64,000 nucleotides of DNA from Alphaproteobacteria bacterium (GTDB taxonomy: Bacteria; Pseudomonadota; Alphaproteobacteria; Geminicoccales; Geminicoccaceae). The stretch is from NCBI GenBank assembly GCA_026982705.1, contig JALSGP010000040.1, forward strand, positions 61,648-125,647, read 5' to 3'. Position 1 is the stretch's first letter. Each line of letters starts with the position of its first letter. A model generated the notes under the pieces. The model saw only the letters and a program-made list of their open reading frames with translations, did no database searches and was not told where the DNA came from. The position numbers were made by a program, and so were the translations under genes. Below are positions 1 through 9,046 of the stretch, in pieces.

Positions 1-351
1 GCCTGGAACGGCAGCACCGAGACGGCACGCGCCGTCGCCTTCGCCATGCCCCTGCTGGCGCGGGCGCGACGGGTGGTGGTGCTGGCCGTCCCCGAGGGCA
101 TGGTCCCGGGCCCCGACGGCGAGGCCCTGGCCGAAGCCCTCCACCGTCACGGGCTCGTGGTGGAACACCGGCCGCGGGCGGCGGAGGGGCGGCCGGTGGG
201 CGCGGCGATCCTGGCCGAGACCCACGCCCTCGGCGGCGATCTGCTGATCAAGGGCGCCTACACCCACAGCCGCCTGCGGCAGATGATCTTCGGCGGTGCC
301 ACCAGCCATCTGCTGCAGCACGCCGACCTGCCCATGCTCATGGCCAACTGA
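1..351 (+). CDS. Universal stress protein (UspA family), C-terminal part
   Basis: The frame is open from the first base of the window, so the start lies upstream and only about 116 C-terminal residues are visible. The end carries the UspA-type block GGDLLIKGAYTHSRLRQMIF followed by GGATSHLLQHADLPMLM. This matches the family's usual G-x-hydrophobic-GAY-x-HSRLRE...FGG...P(V/M)LM ending, which forms part of the ATP-binding loop. UspA proteins are cytoplasmic stress-response proteins; this one looks like the second half of a tandem or long single-domain version. A CopD-like membrane gene follows after 19 nt on the same strand. The family is clear; the exact role is unknown. Confidence 0.8.
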   Translation, partial: AWNGSTETARAVAFAMPLLARARRVVVLAVPEGMVPGPDGEALAEALHRHGLVVEHRPRAAEGRPVGAAILAETHALGGDLLIKGAYTHSRLRQMIFGGATSHLLQHADLPMLMAN

Positions 352-370
352 GAGGTGAGGGAAGATCGTC

Positions 371-829
371 GTGGACCTCGAGGCCGTCGCCGGTGCCCTC
401 CATCTCCTCGCCGCCGTCCTGTGGGTGGGCGGCATGGCCTTCGCCCACACGGTGCTGCGCCCGGCCGCCCTGCCGCTGGATCCGCCGGTCCGCCTCGGTC
501 TCTGGCGGCGGGTGATGGGGCGCTTCCTGCCGCTGGCCGGTCTCTCCGTCGCGGTCCTGCTGGCGAGCGGCCATCTGCTGGTGGCGCTCCGCTTCGGCGG
601 CTTCGCCACGGCGCCCCTCTACGTCCACGCCATGACCGGCATCGGCTGGGTGATGGCGCTGGTCTACGCGGTGCTGGTGACGGGCCCGGCCCGCCGGTTC
701 TTCGCGGCGGTGGACGGCGGCGCCGGGGAGACGGCGGCCGCCGCCCTCGCCCGCATGCGCCGGCTGGTGGCGACCAATCTGGTCCTCGGCCTCCTGCTGG
801 TGGCCCTCGCCGGGGCCCGGTTCGGTTGA
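371..829 (+). CDS. CopD-like integral membrane protein
   Basis: A 152-residue protein with four predicted hydrophobic segments (about residues 5-25, 48-72, 83-105 and 132-150). The N-terminal block LHLLAAVLWVGGMAF and the histidines in helices 1 and 3 resemble the CopD/YcnJ-type membrane domain linked to copper handling. The GTG start at 371 is chosen because it opens the first membrane helix directly and lies 19 nt after the stress-protein stop. The annotation rests on helix pattern and the HLLAAVxWVGGM motif. Copper transport itself is an inference, although a copper protein (pseudoazurin) lies 1.1 kb away on the other strand. Confidence 0.6.
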   Translation: MDLEAVAGALHLLAAVLWVGGMAFAHTVLRPAALPLDPPVRLGLWRRVMGRFLPLAGLSVAVLLASGHLLVALRFGGFATAPLYVHAMTGIGWVMALVYAVLVTGPARRFFAAVDGGAGETAAAALARMRRLVATNLVLGLLLVALAGARFG

Positions 830-983
830 GCCGAATTCCGGCGCCATCGATCCGGCGGTGCCATCTCCAGGAGCCGCCGACTGATCGGACCAAGGACTTC
901 GTTCCGCCGCGACGCCCGGCTCGTCCCTCCGAGATTCCGACGTCCTCCCCTTGTCCGCACCACGTGTCCAGGCGCCGACGCCG

Positions 984-1037
984 TTGACGCGAGGGTTTTA
1001 GGAATATAGTCTCTCTCCCGACGCCATCGGGAGAGAG
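984..1037 (+). promoter_or_regulatory. Promoter and ribosome-binding-site hairpin ahead of the subtilisin-like gene
   Basis: TTGACG at 984-989 can serve as a -35 box, with TATAGT (1005-1010, 15-nt spacer) or TAGTCT (1007-1012, 17-nt spacer) as the -10. Immediately after comes a perfect 10-bp inverted repeat: CTCTCTCCCG at 1011-1020, a 7-nt loop, and CGGGAGAGAG at 1028-1037. The right arm contains the only good Shine-Dalgarno sequence (GGGAGAG), and the ATG follows at 1040. The hairpin would therefore sit at the 5' end of the mRNA and cover the ribosome-binding site. A translational switch or thermosensor is inferred. Confidence 0.55.
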
Positions 1038-1039
1038 CC

Positions 1040-1996
1040 ATGCCGGATGCCACGCGCCACGACGATCCGCCGGTCGCCCTGCCCGCCTTCCACGTCCATC
1101 GGGTGGTCGCCCGGCCGCGGAACCGGCACCTCCGCGCCCTCGAGGAGCGGCTGGGCTGGGCCGGCAAGCGGCTGCGCCTGCCGCTGGTGTGGCGGCTCAC
1201 CGAGGGCGAGGGGGTGAAGGTGGCGGTGCTGGATACCGGAATCGACCGCGATCATCCGGATCTGGCGGAGGCCGTCGAGGAGGTTCGCGACTTCACCGGC
1301 GAGGGCGTCGAGGACGGCAACGGTCACGGCACCCACGTGGCCGGCATCGTCGCCGCCCGCCGCAACGGCCGCGGCTTCGCCGGCGTGGCGCCCCGCTGCC
1401 GGCTGCTGGTGGGCAAGGTGCTGCGCGATGCCGGCGGCGGCACCCACGCCTGGATCGCCGCCGGCATCGACTGGGCGGTGGAGCGCGGTGCCGACATCAT
1501 TTCCATGTCCCTGGGCAGCGCCCACGACAGCCCCGAGCTCTTCGGCGCCGTCCACCGGGCGCTGGCCGCCGGTCGCATCCTCATCTGCGCCGCCGGCAAC
1601 GACGGGGCCCTCTTCGCCAACGGCATCGGCTATCCCGGCCGCTACGGCAGCGTCATCACCGTCGCCGCCCACGACCGCAACGGCAATCCCGCGGGCTTCT
1701 CCTCCCGCGGCGGCGAGATCGACGTGATGGCCCCGGGCGAGCGCATCTGGTCCACCTGGAAGGACGGCGGCTATGCCGAGCTCTCCGGGACCTCCATGGC
1801 CACCCCCTTCGTCGCCGGCCTCGCCGCCCTCGTCCTCGCCAAACACCGCAAGCCCGGCTATCATCGCACGCCCGTACGCAACTGCGAGGAGATGCGGGCC
1901 CATCTGCTGCGCCTCGCCGCCCATCCCGGCCACCACGACGAGGCGCGCGGCTATGGCCCGCTGCTACCGTTCCGCATGATCGGCGAGCCGGCCTGA
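1040..1996 (+). CDS. S8 family subtilisin-like serine protease, no signal peptide
   Basis: A 318-residue protease with the full subtilase triad: Asp65 in VAVLDTGID, His96 in NGHGTHVAGI and Ser252 in SGTSMATPFVAG, plus the oxyanion Asn187 in AAGND. The catalytic domain spans about residues 45-300. A basic N-terminal stretch of roughly 50 residues precedes it. There is no signal peptide or membrane segment, so the enzyme is probably cytoplasmic, like intracellular subtilisins; the substrate is unknown. The ATG start is preceded by GGGAGAGAG, which is locked in a 10-bp hairpin. The 3' end overlaps the convergent pseudoazurin gene by 33 nt. Confidence 0.92.
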   Translation: MPDATRHDDPPVALPAFHVHRVVARPRNRHLRALEERLGWAGKRLRLPLVWRLTEGEGVKVAVLDTGIDRDHPDLAEAVEEVRDFTGEGVEDGNGHGTHVAGIVAARRNGRGFAGVAPRCRLLVGKVLRDAGGGTHAWIAAGIDWAVERGADIISMSLGSAHDSPELFGAVHRALAAGRILICAAGNDGALFANGIGYPGRYGSVITVAAHDRNGNPAGFSSRGGEIDVMAPGERIWSTWKDGGYAELSGTSMATPFVAGLAALVLAKHRKPGYHRTPVRNCEEMRAHLLRLAAHPGHHDEARGYGPLLPFRMIGEPA

Positions 1997-2509
1997 GCGC
2001 AGGTCCGCCACCGGCACCTCCGGCACACAGCCGCCGTCCCGGGCGAGACAGTCGAGGGTGCGGAAGAGACGCGCGAACACGACCCGCGCCGCCGGCGGAT
2101 GGCGGATCGCCCGCGCCCGGGCGAGCTGCGCCGGATCCGGCTCGCCCACCACCAGCAGCCCCACCATGCCCAGACCGTAATGGGCCGAACACTTGAAGCC
2201 GTAGACGCCGGGGACGGTGGGTCGCAGCACCAGCGGCCGGCCCATGCCACCGGCGAAGGGCTCGACCCCCTCCGGCAGCATCCCGGGGATCGCGCGCACG
2301 CCGTGGATGTGGCTGTCGGCCACGAAGCGGACGGTGGTCCCCGGCGTCACCCACACCAGCGCGGGTTCGAAGCGGAAGCGGCCGCTCGCGCCCTCGGTGC
2401 GCATCTCCACGGTGACGGTGGGGGTGACCGGGGCCGACGTCGCCGTCGTCACGGCGGCGAGAAGGAGGGTCCAGGCCGTGAGCAGGGTTCGGCGGAGGCG
2501 ACGGATCAT
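1964..2509 (-). CDS. Pseudoazurin-like cupredoxin, extended C-terminus
   Basis: A 181-residue protein with a signal peptide (about residues 1-26, ending TTATSA) and one type I copper domain at about 30-122. The expected ligands are present: His69 in SHIHGV, and Cys107, His110 and Met115 in KCSAHYGLGM, with the C-x2-H-x4-M spacing and the KC..HYG(L/M)GM block typical of pseudoazurin. It would be a periplasmic electron carrier. The start at 2509 is chosen because it begins the signal peptide. About 60 residues follow the domain, with Cys154 and Cys161, and these are unusual for the family. The gene converges on the protease gene and overlaps it. Confidence 0.85.
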   Translation of the reverse strand: MIRRLRRTLLTAWTLLLAAVTTATSAPVTPTVTVEMRTEGASGRFRFEPALVWVTPGTTVRFVADSHIHGVRAIPGMLPEGVEPFAGGMGRPLVLRPTVPGVYGFKCSAHYGLGMVGLLVVGEPDPAQLARARAIRHPPAARVVFARLFRTLDCLARDGGCVPEVPVADLRSGRLADHAER

Positions 2510-2579
2510 GGTCGATCCCGCGATGCGGGTTCCCTCGCGAGTATGGGGGCGGCCGCACGGCGACCGAAGGGTCCGGCCT

Positions 2580-3377
2580 TCACGATCCCGTGCGACCCGT
2601 CCCCGCCGTGGGCGGGCCGCCCCGGCGGAGCTGTTTGAGGATGCCGAAGAGAAGGTTGAGCTCCGAGACGGTGGGATGGTGGCGGGCGCACATGGCCTCG
2701 ATCTGGCGCACCAGGCTCTCGCGGCGCTGGGGGCTGCGGAAGAAGCCGGTCTCGTCGAGGGCGGCGAGCAGCCAGTCGAGGAAGGCGTCCAGCTCGCCCC
2801 GGGTGGCCGGCCGGTCGCGTCCCGCGGGCCGCCGTTCGGACGGCGTGCGGTCGCCGGCCCGGAACCACTCGTAGCCGCACAGCAGCACCGCCTGCGCCAG
2901 ATTGAGGGAGGAGAAGGCGGGATTGAGGGGAATGGTGAGGAGGGCGTCGGCGCGGGCCAGCTCGGCATTGTCGAGGCCGGTGCGCTCGGGGCCGAACAGA
3001 TAGCCCACGCGCAGCCCCTCGCCCTCCGCCGCCCGCGCTCGCCGCCCCGCCTCCTCCGCCGTCACCACCGGCTTGTCCAGTCCGCGCTCGCGGGCGGTGG
3101 TGGCGTAGACGAGATGGAGGTCGGCGGTGGCCGCGGCGAGCTCGTCGTGGACGCGCATGCGGTTGAGGACCTCGTGGGCACCGGCCGCCGCCGCGACCGC
3201 CTTGGCGTTGGGCCAGCCGAAGCGGGGCCGCACCAGGCGCAGGTCGGAGAGGCCGAAGTTGAGCATGGCCCGCGCCACCTGCCCCACGTTCTCGCCGAGC
3301 TGGGGGCGTACCAGCACCACCGCCGGCGCCGGTCCCAGCCCCGTCCGCGCCCGCGCGGCCTTGGCGGTGAGCTTCAT
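2580..3377 (-). CDS. trmJ: tRNA (cytidine/uridine-2'-O-)-methyltransferase TrmJ
   Basis: A 265-residue SPOUT-class RNA methyltransferase. It shows the N-terminal PAVVLVRPQLGENVGQVARAM block, the motif GYLFGPERTGL near residue 125 and IPLNPAFSSLNLAQAVLL, all typical of TrmJ, which methylates the ribose of nucleotide 32 in tRNAs. A C-terminal helical part of about 90 residues also fits. The ATG at 3377 is chosen because it overlaps the cimA stop by 4 nt, so translation is probably coupled. It is the last gene of cysS-cimA-trmJ. Confidence 0.88.
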   Translation of the reverse strand: MKLTAKAARARTGLGPAPAVVLVRPQLGENVGQVARAMLNFGLSDLRLVRPRFGWPNAKAVAAAAGAHEVLNRMRVHDELAAATADLHLVYATTARERGLDKPVVTAEEAGRRARAAEGEGLRVGYLFGPERTGLDNAELARADALLTIPLNPAFSSLNLAQAVLLCGYEWFRAGDRTPSERRPAGRDRPATRGELDAFLDWLLAALDETGFFRSPQRRESLVRQIEAMCARHHPTVSELNLLFGILKQLRRGGPPTAGTGRTGS

Positions 3378-4981
3378 CGCCCGTCCGGCGCCGGCGTGCC
3401 CTCCACCAGCAGCTTGTAGGTGATGGCGTCGTGGAGGGCGTTGTAGGAGGCGACGATGATGTTGTCGGACACGCCCACCGTCTGCCACACCCGGCCGCGG
3501 TCGTCCTCGCTCTCGATCATCACCCGGGTGACGGCGGCGGTGCCCGCCTCGGGGGTGAGGATGCGCACCTTGTAGTCTACGAGGCGCATGGTGCCCAGCA
3601 CCGGATAGACCGAGACCAGGGCCTTGCGCAGGGCCGTGTCGATGGCGTTGACCGGTCCGTGGCCGTCGGCCACCTCGTGGTATTCGCGGCGGCCGATGCG
3701 CAGCTTCACCGTCGCCTCGGAGACGTGGACCAGCTCGCCGCGGGCGTTGTAGCGGCGCTCGTCGATCACGCGGAAGCGGAGCACCTCGAAGTATTCCGGC
3801 ACCTGCCCCAGCTCCCGCCGCACCAGCAGCTCGAAGCTGGCGCTGGCGCCGTCGTAGGAGAAGCCCTCCGCCTCACGGGCCTTGACCAGCTCCAGGATGC
3901 GGCGGGTGCGGGCCTCGTCCACCTCCAGACGGACCCCCATCTCCTCGAACCGGCGCAGCAAATTGGAGCGACCGGCCTGGTCCGAGACCAGGATGTCGCG
4001 GCTGTTGCCCACCAGCGCCGGGTCGATGTGCTCGTAGAAGCCGGGGTCCTTGAGCACCGCCGAGGCGTGGAGGCCGCCCTTGTGGGCGAAGGCGGAGGCG
4101 CCGACGTAAGGCGCGTGCCGGTTCGGTACCCGGTTGAGGAGCTCGTCGAAGGTGCGGGAGAGATGGGTGAGATGGCGGATGTTCTCCGGCGGGATCCCCA
4201 CGTCCAGGCCCATCTTGAAGACCAGGGTGGGGATGAGGGTGACGAGATCGGCGTTGCCGCAGCGCTCGCCGAGGCCGTTGACGGTGCCCTGGATCATGCG
4301 GCAGCCGGCCCGCACCGCCGCCAGCGAGTTGGCGACGGCGTTGCCGGTGTCGTTGTGGGCGTGGATGCCGAGGGGGGCCCGCGGCAGCCGCGTCCGCACC
4401 GCCGCCACCGTCTCCGCCACCTCGTGGGGCAGGGTGCCGCCGTTGGTGTCGCACAGCACCAGCCAGTCGGCCCCGCCCTCGAGCGCGGCCTCCAGACAGG
4501 CGAGCGCATAGCCGGCATCCTCGCGGAAGGCGTCGAAGAAGTGCTCGGCGTCGAAGATCACCTCGCCCACGTGGCGCTTCGCCTCCGCGAGGCTCTCGCG
4601 GATCATCCGCAGGTTCTCCTCGCGGGTCACGCCCAGCGCCCCCTCGGCCTGGCGGGCCGAACTCTTGCCCACCAGGGTGATCACGTGGGGACGGGCGCGG
4701 AACAGGGCCACCAGCCCGGGATCGTTGGCGGCGCTGCGCCCCGCCCGGCGGGTCATGCCGAAGGCACACAGCCGCGCGCGCTCCAGCCGTGGTCGTCGCG
4801 GGCCGAAGAAGGCGTCGTCGGTGGGATTGGCGCCGGGCCAGCCGCCCTCGATGTAGTCGAGGCCGAAGCGGTCCAGCTCGCGGGCGATCTTGATCTTGTC
4901 CTCGACGCTGAAGGTGACGCCCTGGGTCTGGGCGCCGTCGCGCAGGGTGGTGTCGTAGAGGTGGATGCGTTCGCCCGTCAT
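3374..4981 (-). CDS. cimA: (R)-citramalate synthase
   Basis: A 535-residue enzyme of the isopropylmalate/citramalate synthase family. It condenses acetyl-CoA with pyruvate to give citramalate, a threonine-independent route to 2-oxobutyrate and isoleucine. The TIM-barrel start YDTTLRDGAQ (residues 9-18), the metal-binding HAHND motif (GIHAHNDTGNAVANSLAA) and the GxGERCGNADL block are all present. The C-terminal LeuA dimerisation domain at about 390-530 fits cimA rather than leuA or homocitrate synthase. The ATG at 4981 overlaps the cysS stop (ATGA) and the gene's own stop overlaps trmJ. Length is normal for cimA. Confidence 0.93.
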   Translation of the reverse strand: MTGERIHLYDTTLRDGAQTQGVTFSVEDKIKIARELDRFGLDYIEGGWPGANPTDDAFFGPRRPRLERARLCAFGMTRRAGRSAANDPGLVALFRARPHVITLVGKSSARQAEGALGVTREENLRMIRESLAEAKRHVGEVIFDAEHFFDAFREDAGYALACLEAALEGGADWLVLCDTNGGTLPHEVAETVAAVRTRLPRAPLGIHAHNDTGNAVANSLAAVRAGCRMIQGTVNGLGERCGNADLVTLIPTLVFKMGLDVGIPPENIRHLTHLSRTFDELLNRVPNRHAPYVGASAFAHKGGLHASAVLKDPGFYEHIDPALVGNSRDILVSDQAGRSNLLRRFEEMGVRLEVDEARTRRILELVKAREAEGFSYDGASASFELLVRRELGQVPEYFEVLRFRVIDERRYNARGELVHVSEATVKLRIGRREYHEVADGHGPVNAIDTALRKALVSVYPVLGTMRLVDYKVRILTPEAGTAAVTRVMIESEDDRGRVWQTVGVSDNIIVASYNALHDAITYKLLVEGTPAPDGR

Positions 4982-6348
4982 GCCCGGCGCCAGACGGTCC
5001 CGGTGGGCGTATCCTCGAGCACGATCCCCATGGCCGCCAGTTCCTCCCGGATGCGGTCCGCGGTGGCGTAGTCGCGGCGGGCCCGCGCCTCCGCCCGCGC
5101 ACGGATCCTCTCCTCGATCCACGCCTCGTCCACCGTCACTCCGCCGCGCAGCCACGCCGCCGGCTCCTGCTGCAGCAACCCCAGCAGCTCGGCCGAGCGC
5201 ACGAGATCGGCGGCGATCCGCGCCGCGGTGGCGGCATCACCGGCCCGGTTGAGCTCGCCGGCGAGTTCGTGGAGAGCGGCCAGCGCCCGCGGCGTGTTGA
5301 GATCGTCCAGGAGCGGCTCCAGCACCCGCGGATCGACCCGGCCTTCCCGCGGATCCACCGGGCCGGCGCGCTCCAGCGCCCGATAGAGGCGATCGAGGGT
5401 CTGGCGCGCCTGCCGCAGCGCCGCCTCGGTGAAGTCCAACGGCGCCCGGTAGTGGGCCCCGAGCACCCACAGCCGCACCGCCTCGCCCGGCACCAGCCGC
5501 CGCGCCTCCTCCACCGTCACCACATTGCCCAGCGACTTGGCCATCTTCTCGGCCCGCATGGTGACGAAGCCGTTGTGCACCCAGTAGCGGGCCATCGATT
5601 CGCAGCCGTGGGCGCAGCCGGTCTGGGCGATCTCGTTCTCGTGATGGGGGAAGACCAGGTCGATGCCGCCGCCGTGGATGTCGAAGGGCACCCCCAGATG
5701 GCGCTCGGCCATGGCCGAGCACTCGATGTGCCAGCCCGGCCGCCCCCGTCCCCAGGGACTGTCCCAGCCGGGGAGCTCCGGCGGCGACGGCTTCCACAGC
5801 ACGAAGTCGGCCGGATCCCGCTTGTAGGGCGCCACTTCCACCCGCGCCCCGGCGATCTGCTCCTCGCGCGGGCGCCGCGACAACGCACCGTAGCGCGGCC
5901 AGGCGGGCACGTGGAAGAGCACATGTCCCTCCGCCACATAGGCGCAGCCGCGGGCCAGCAGGCGCTCGATCAGCCGGATCATGTCGTCCACGTGTTCGGT
6001 GGCCCGCGGTTCGCGGGTGGGCGGCAGGCATCCCAGCGCCGCCGCATCCTCGTGGAAGGCAGCGGTGGTGCGGGCGGTGAGCGCCTCGATGGACTCGCCG
6101 CTCCGCCGCGCCCGGTCGATGATCTTGTCGTCGATGTCGGTGATGTTGCGGACGTAGGTGACGCGCGGGAAGAGGTGGCGGAGCAGCCGGTAGAGCACGT
6201 CGAAGATCACCAGCGGGCGGGCGTTGCCCACGTGGATGCGCTGGTAGACGGTGGGGCCGCACACGTACATGCGCACGTGCTCCGGATCCAGCGGCGCGAA
6301 GGAGCGCACCGCCCGCGTGAGGGTGTCGTGGATCCGGAGTTCCGCCAC
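4978..6348 (-). CDS. cysS: Cysteinyl-tRNA synthetase
   Basis: A 456-residue class I aminoacyl-tRNA synthetase charging tRNA-Cys. The HIGH-like signature [17 protein letters not shown] (KMSKS loop), the zinc-site region around [10 protein letters not shown] and the [11 protein letters not shown] block identify it. The start is uncertain. GTG at 6348 gives MAELRIHDT and has GAGGAG 4 nt upstream; a GTG 12 nt further upstream is also in frame. It heads a three-gene overlapping unit with cimA and trmJ. About 200 nt without a gene separate it from the end of rpsA. Confidence 0.94.
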   Translation of the reverse strand: MAELRIHDTLTRAVRSFAPLDPEHVRMYVCGPTVYQRIHVGNARPLVIFDVLYRLLRHLFPRVTYVRNITDIDDKIIDRARRSGESIEALTARTTAAFHEDAAALGCLPPTREPRATEHVDDMIRLIERLLARGCAYVAEGHVLFHVPAWPRYGALSRRPREEQIAGARVEVAPYKRDPADFVLWKPSPPELPGWDSPWGRGRPGWHIECSAMAERHLGVPFDIHGGGIDLVFPHHENEIAQTGCAHGCESMARYWVHNGFVTMRAEKMAKSLGNVVTVEEARRLVPGEAVRLWVLGAHYRAPLDFTEAALRQARQTLDRLYRALERAGPVDPREGRVDPRVLEPLLDDLNTPRALAALHELAGELNRAGDAATAARIAADLVRSAELLGLLQQEPAAWLRGGVTVDEAWIEERIRARAEARARRDYATADRIREELAAMGIVLEDTPTGTVWRRA

Positions 6349-6502
6349 CGTGCTCCTCACCCTTCCGTCCACTGTGCGGCCGGACGCGGAATCCGACCCG
6401 CGTTCCGGATCGTCCCGCGGCTCCCGAAATGCGCCGGCGCCCGGGCGGGGACAAGGCCCCGCGGATCGCGGCCGGCCGCCCGTTCCGGTTCCGACCGCCG
6501 AC

Positions 6503-6531
6503 GGAAGGGGCGGGCCGCGCCCGCCCCTTCC
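6503..6531 (-). terminator. Strong hairpin downstream of rpsA
   Basis: A perfect 12-bp stem, GGAAGGGGCGGG (6503-6514) with CCCGCCCCTTCC (6520-6531) and a 5-nt loop, lies 20 nt past the rpsA stop in the 203-nt gap before cysS. No T-run follows on either strand, so it may need Rho or act by stabilising the mRNA 3' end. Confidence 0.55.
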
Positions 6532-6551
6532 GGCTCCGTCCGTCGCCGAGC

Positions 6552-8306
6552 TCAGCCGGCCTCGCCGTCCTCCTCGGCCTTCTTCCGCTGCGCCGCCAGT
6601 TCCTGCTGCTTCTGACGCAGCGCCTCGCCGAGGATCTCGCCGAGGGTGGCGCCCGAGTCGGGCGAGCCGAAGGCCTTCATGGCCTCGCGCTCCTCCTCGA
6701 TCTCCAGCGCCTTGATGGAGAGCTGCAGCCGCCGGTTGGCCTGGTCGATGGCCATCACCTTGGCGTCCAGCTTCTCGTCCACGGCGAAGCGGTCCGGCCG
6801 CTGCTCGCCGCGTTCCTTGGCCAGCTCGGACTTGCGGATGAAGCCTGGGGCGCCGGAGACGGTCTCCACCTCGAGGCCCTGCGGCGTGACCGCCCGGACC
6901 ACACAGGTGACGCGGTCGCCGCGCTTGAGGCCGGCGATGGCCTTCTTGAACGGATCCTCCTCGAGCTGCTTGATGCCGAGGGAGATGCGCTCCTTGTCGA
7001 CGTCCACGTCGAGCACCACCGCCCGCACCATGTCGCCGACCTTGTACTTCTTGATGGCCTCCTCCGGCGGTTCGGTCCAGGAGAGGTCGTTGATGTGCAC
7101 GAGCCCGTCGATCTCTCCCTCGAGACCGACGAACAGGCCGAATTCGGTGATGTTCCGGATCTCGCCCTCCACCACCGAGCCGACGGGATGCTTCTCCAGG
7201 AACTCCTCCCACGGATTGGGGAGGCACTGCTTGAGGCCGAGGGAGATGCGCCGGCGCTCCTCGTCCACGTCGAGCACCATCACCTCCACCTCCTGGCCGA
7301 CGGAGAGGACCTTGCTCGGGTGGACGTTCTTCTTGGTCCAGCTCATCTCGGAGACGTGGACGAGCCCCTCCACGCCCGGTTCCAGCTCCACGAAGGCGCC
7401 GTAGTCGGTGATGTTGGTGACCCGGCCGGTGAACTTGGCGTGGACCGGATATTTGATGGCCACGCCCTCCCACGGGTCGGGCTGGAGCTGCTTCATGCCG
7501 AGGGAGATGCGGCCGGTCTCGGGATTGTAGCGGATGACCTTGACCCGCACCGTCTGGCCGATCTGCAGCACCTCGCCGGGGTGACCGATGCGGCGCCAGG
7601 CGATGTCGGTGACGTGGAGGAGACCGTCGACGCCGCCGAGGTCCACGAAGGCGCCGTAGTCGGTGATGTTCTTGACCACCCCCTCCAGCACCTGGCCCTC
7701 GTGCAGCTTGGCCAGCAGCTCCCTGCGCTGCTCGGCGCGGCTCTCCTCGAGGACCGCGCGGCGGGAGACCACGATGTTGCCGCGGCGGCGGTCCATCTTG
7801 AGGATGAGGAAGGGTTCGGGCTTGTTGAGCAGCGGCCCGATGTCGCGGACCGGCCGGATGTCCACCTGGCTGCCCGGCAGGAAGGCCACCGCCCCGCCGA
7901 GGTCCACGGCGTAGCCGCCCTTGACCTTGCCGAAGATCTGGCCGGTCACCGGCTCGCCCTTCTTGTAGGCCTCCTCCAGCCGGTTCCAGCATTCCTCGCG
8001 GCGGGCGCGGTCCCGGCTCAGCACCACCTCGCCGCTGCGATTCTCGTAGCGCTCGACGTAGACCTCCACCTCGTCGCCCGGGCTCGGGACGCCGGGCTCG
8101 CCGGGACGGGTGAACTCCTTGACGGCCACCCGGCCCTCCGACTTGAGGCCGACGTCGATCACCACCTCGTCGCCCTCGACGGCGACGACGCGGCCCTTGA
8201 CCACGGTTCCCTCGATGCGGGGGGTCTTCCCGAGCGTCTCCTCCAGCAGCGCCGCGAATTCCTCGCGGCTCGGCGTGGGCACTTCGGCAACGGCAGCGGT
8301 CGTCAT
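6552..8306 (-). CDS. rpsA: 30S ribosomal protein S1
   Basis: A 584-residue protein built from six S1 RNA-binding repeats, the normal bacterial architecture and length. Repeats three to five are the most alike, each with a version of NITDYGAFVDL...GLVHVSEMSW. S1 binds mRNA and brings it to the 30S subunit for initiation. The ATG at 8306 overlaps the cmk stop (ATGA), so the cmk-rpsA order common in proteobacteria is kept and translationally linked. A 12-bp hairpin follows the stop. Confidence 0.97.
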   Translation of the reverse strand: MTTAAVAEVPTPSREEFAALLEETLGKTPRIEGTVVKGRVVAVEGDEVVIDVGLKSEGRVAVKEFTRPGEPGVPSPGDEVEVYVERYENRSGEVVLSRDRARREECWNRLEEAYKKGEPVTGQIFGKVKGGYAVDLGGAVAFLPGSQVDIRPVRDIGPLLNKPEPFLILKMDRRRGNIVVSRRAVLEESRAEQRRELLAKLHEGQVLEGVVKNITDYGAFVDLGGVDGLLHVTDIAWRRIGHPGEVLQIGQTVRVKVIRYNPETGRISLGMKQLQPDPWEGVAIKYPVHAKFTGRVTNITDYGAFVELEPGVEGLVHVSEMSWTKKNVHPSKVLSVGQEVEVMVLDVDEERRRISLGLKQCLPNPWEEFLEKHPVGSVVEGEIRNITEFGLFVGLEGEIDGLVHINDLSWTEPPEEAIKKYKVGDMVRAVVLDVDVDKERISLGIKQLEEDPFKKAIAGLKRGDRVTCVVRAVTPQGLEVETVSGAPGFIRKSELAKERGEQRPDRFAVDEKLDAKVMAIDQANRRLQLSIKALEIEEEREAMKAFGSPDSGATLGEILGEALRQKQQELAAQRKKAEEDGEAG

Positions 8307-9046
8307 TCGTACTCCATCGACGTTCCGGTCGAAGACGCGCGTCGCGACCGGGGCTGGGGTTGCACACCGTCCTCTCGGGGAGCGTGCGACGAACAGGATG
8401 CGCGCACCCGCCACGCCTCGATGTGGCGGCGGACCACCGCGACGGTGGTCTCCACGTCCTCGTCCGTCGTATCCAGCACCAGCGCGTCCGGTGCAGGACG
8501 CAAAGGCGCGACCGCCCTCTCCGTGTCACGGCGGTCCCGCGCCTCGAGCTCCTCCAGGACGCGCGCGAATATAGGCCGCTCGCCGCGCGCCCGCAACTGC
8601 CGGAATCGACGCCGTGCCCGCGCCTCCACCGAGGCCGTCACGAACAGTTTGACGGGCGCCTCCGGCACCACCACGGTGCCGGTATCGCGGCCGGCCAGCA
8701 CCGCCCCCTCCGGCCGCGCCGCGAAGGCGCGCTGCCAGTCCAGCAGCGCCGCCCGCACCGCCGGAATCGCCGCCACCCGCGAGGCCGCCTGCGAGACCTC
8801 CTCGGCATGCAGGTCCGGCCGCTCCAGATCCGCCGGGGTCAGCGACCGCGCCGCCGCCACCGCCGCGGCCTCGTCCTCCACCGGCCGTCCCGCCGCCAGC
8901 AGCCGCCGCGCCACCGCCCGGTAGAGGAGCCCGGTGTCCAGGAAGGGCAGGCCGTAGATCTCGGCGATGCGGCGGGCGAGGGTGGTCTTGCCCGAGGCGG
9001 TGGGCCCGTCGACGGTGACCACGAGACGGCAGCGGCACCCGCTCAC
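8303..9046 (-). CDS. cmk: Cytidylate kinase
   Basis: A 247-residue (d)CMP kinase that makes CDP from CMP and ATP. It has the P-loop GPTASGKTT near the N-terminus, the GLPFLDTGLLYRAVA substrate block, the GRDTGTVV motif (GRDIGTVV in most homologs) and the lid/RDxxD region LEARDRRDTERAVAPL. It starts with GTG at 9046, overlapping the aroA stop by 4 nt, and its stop overlaps rpsA. The tail runs about 20 residues past the usual end. The aroA-cmk-rpsA order is conserved. Confidence 0.94.
   Translation of the reverse strand: MSGCRCRLVVTVDGPTASGKTTLARRIAEIYGLPFLDTGLLYRAVARRLLAAGRPVEDEAAAVAAARSLTPADLERPDLHAEEVSQAASRVAAIPAVRAALLDWQRAFAARPEGAVLAGRDTGTVVVPEAPVKLFVTASVEARARRRFRQLRARGERPIFARVLEELEARDRRDTERAVAPLRPAPDALVLDTTDEDVETTVAVVRRHIEAWRVRASCSSHAPREDGVQPQPRSRRASSTGTSMEYE

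Noticed and set aside
3431..5071. A 546-codon open frame on the plus strand
   Set aside because: It is antisense to cimA, and its product is His/Gly/Ala/Val-rich with no motif. Codon structure of cimA explains it.
7081..7700. Repeated DNA blocks in rpsA
   Set aside because: These are the S1-domain repeats of ribosomal protein S1, not a mobile or regulatory repeat.
6429..8924. An 831-codon plus-strand frame
   Set aside because: It runs antisense across rpsA and into cmk, with composition typical of a mirror frame.
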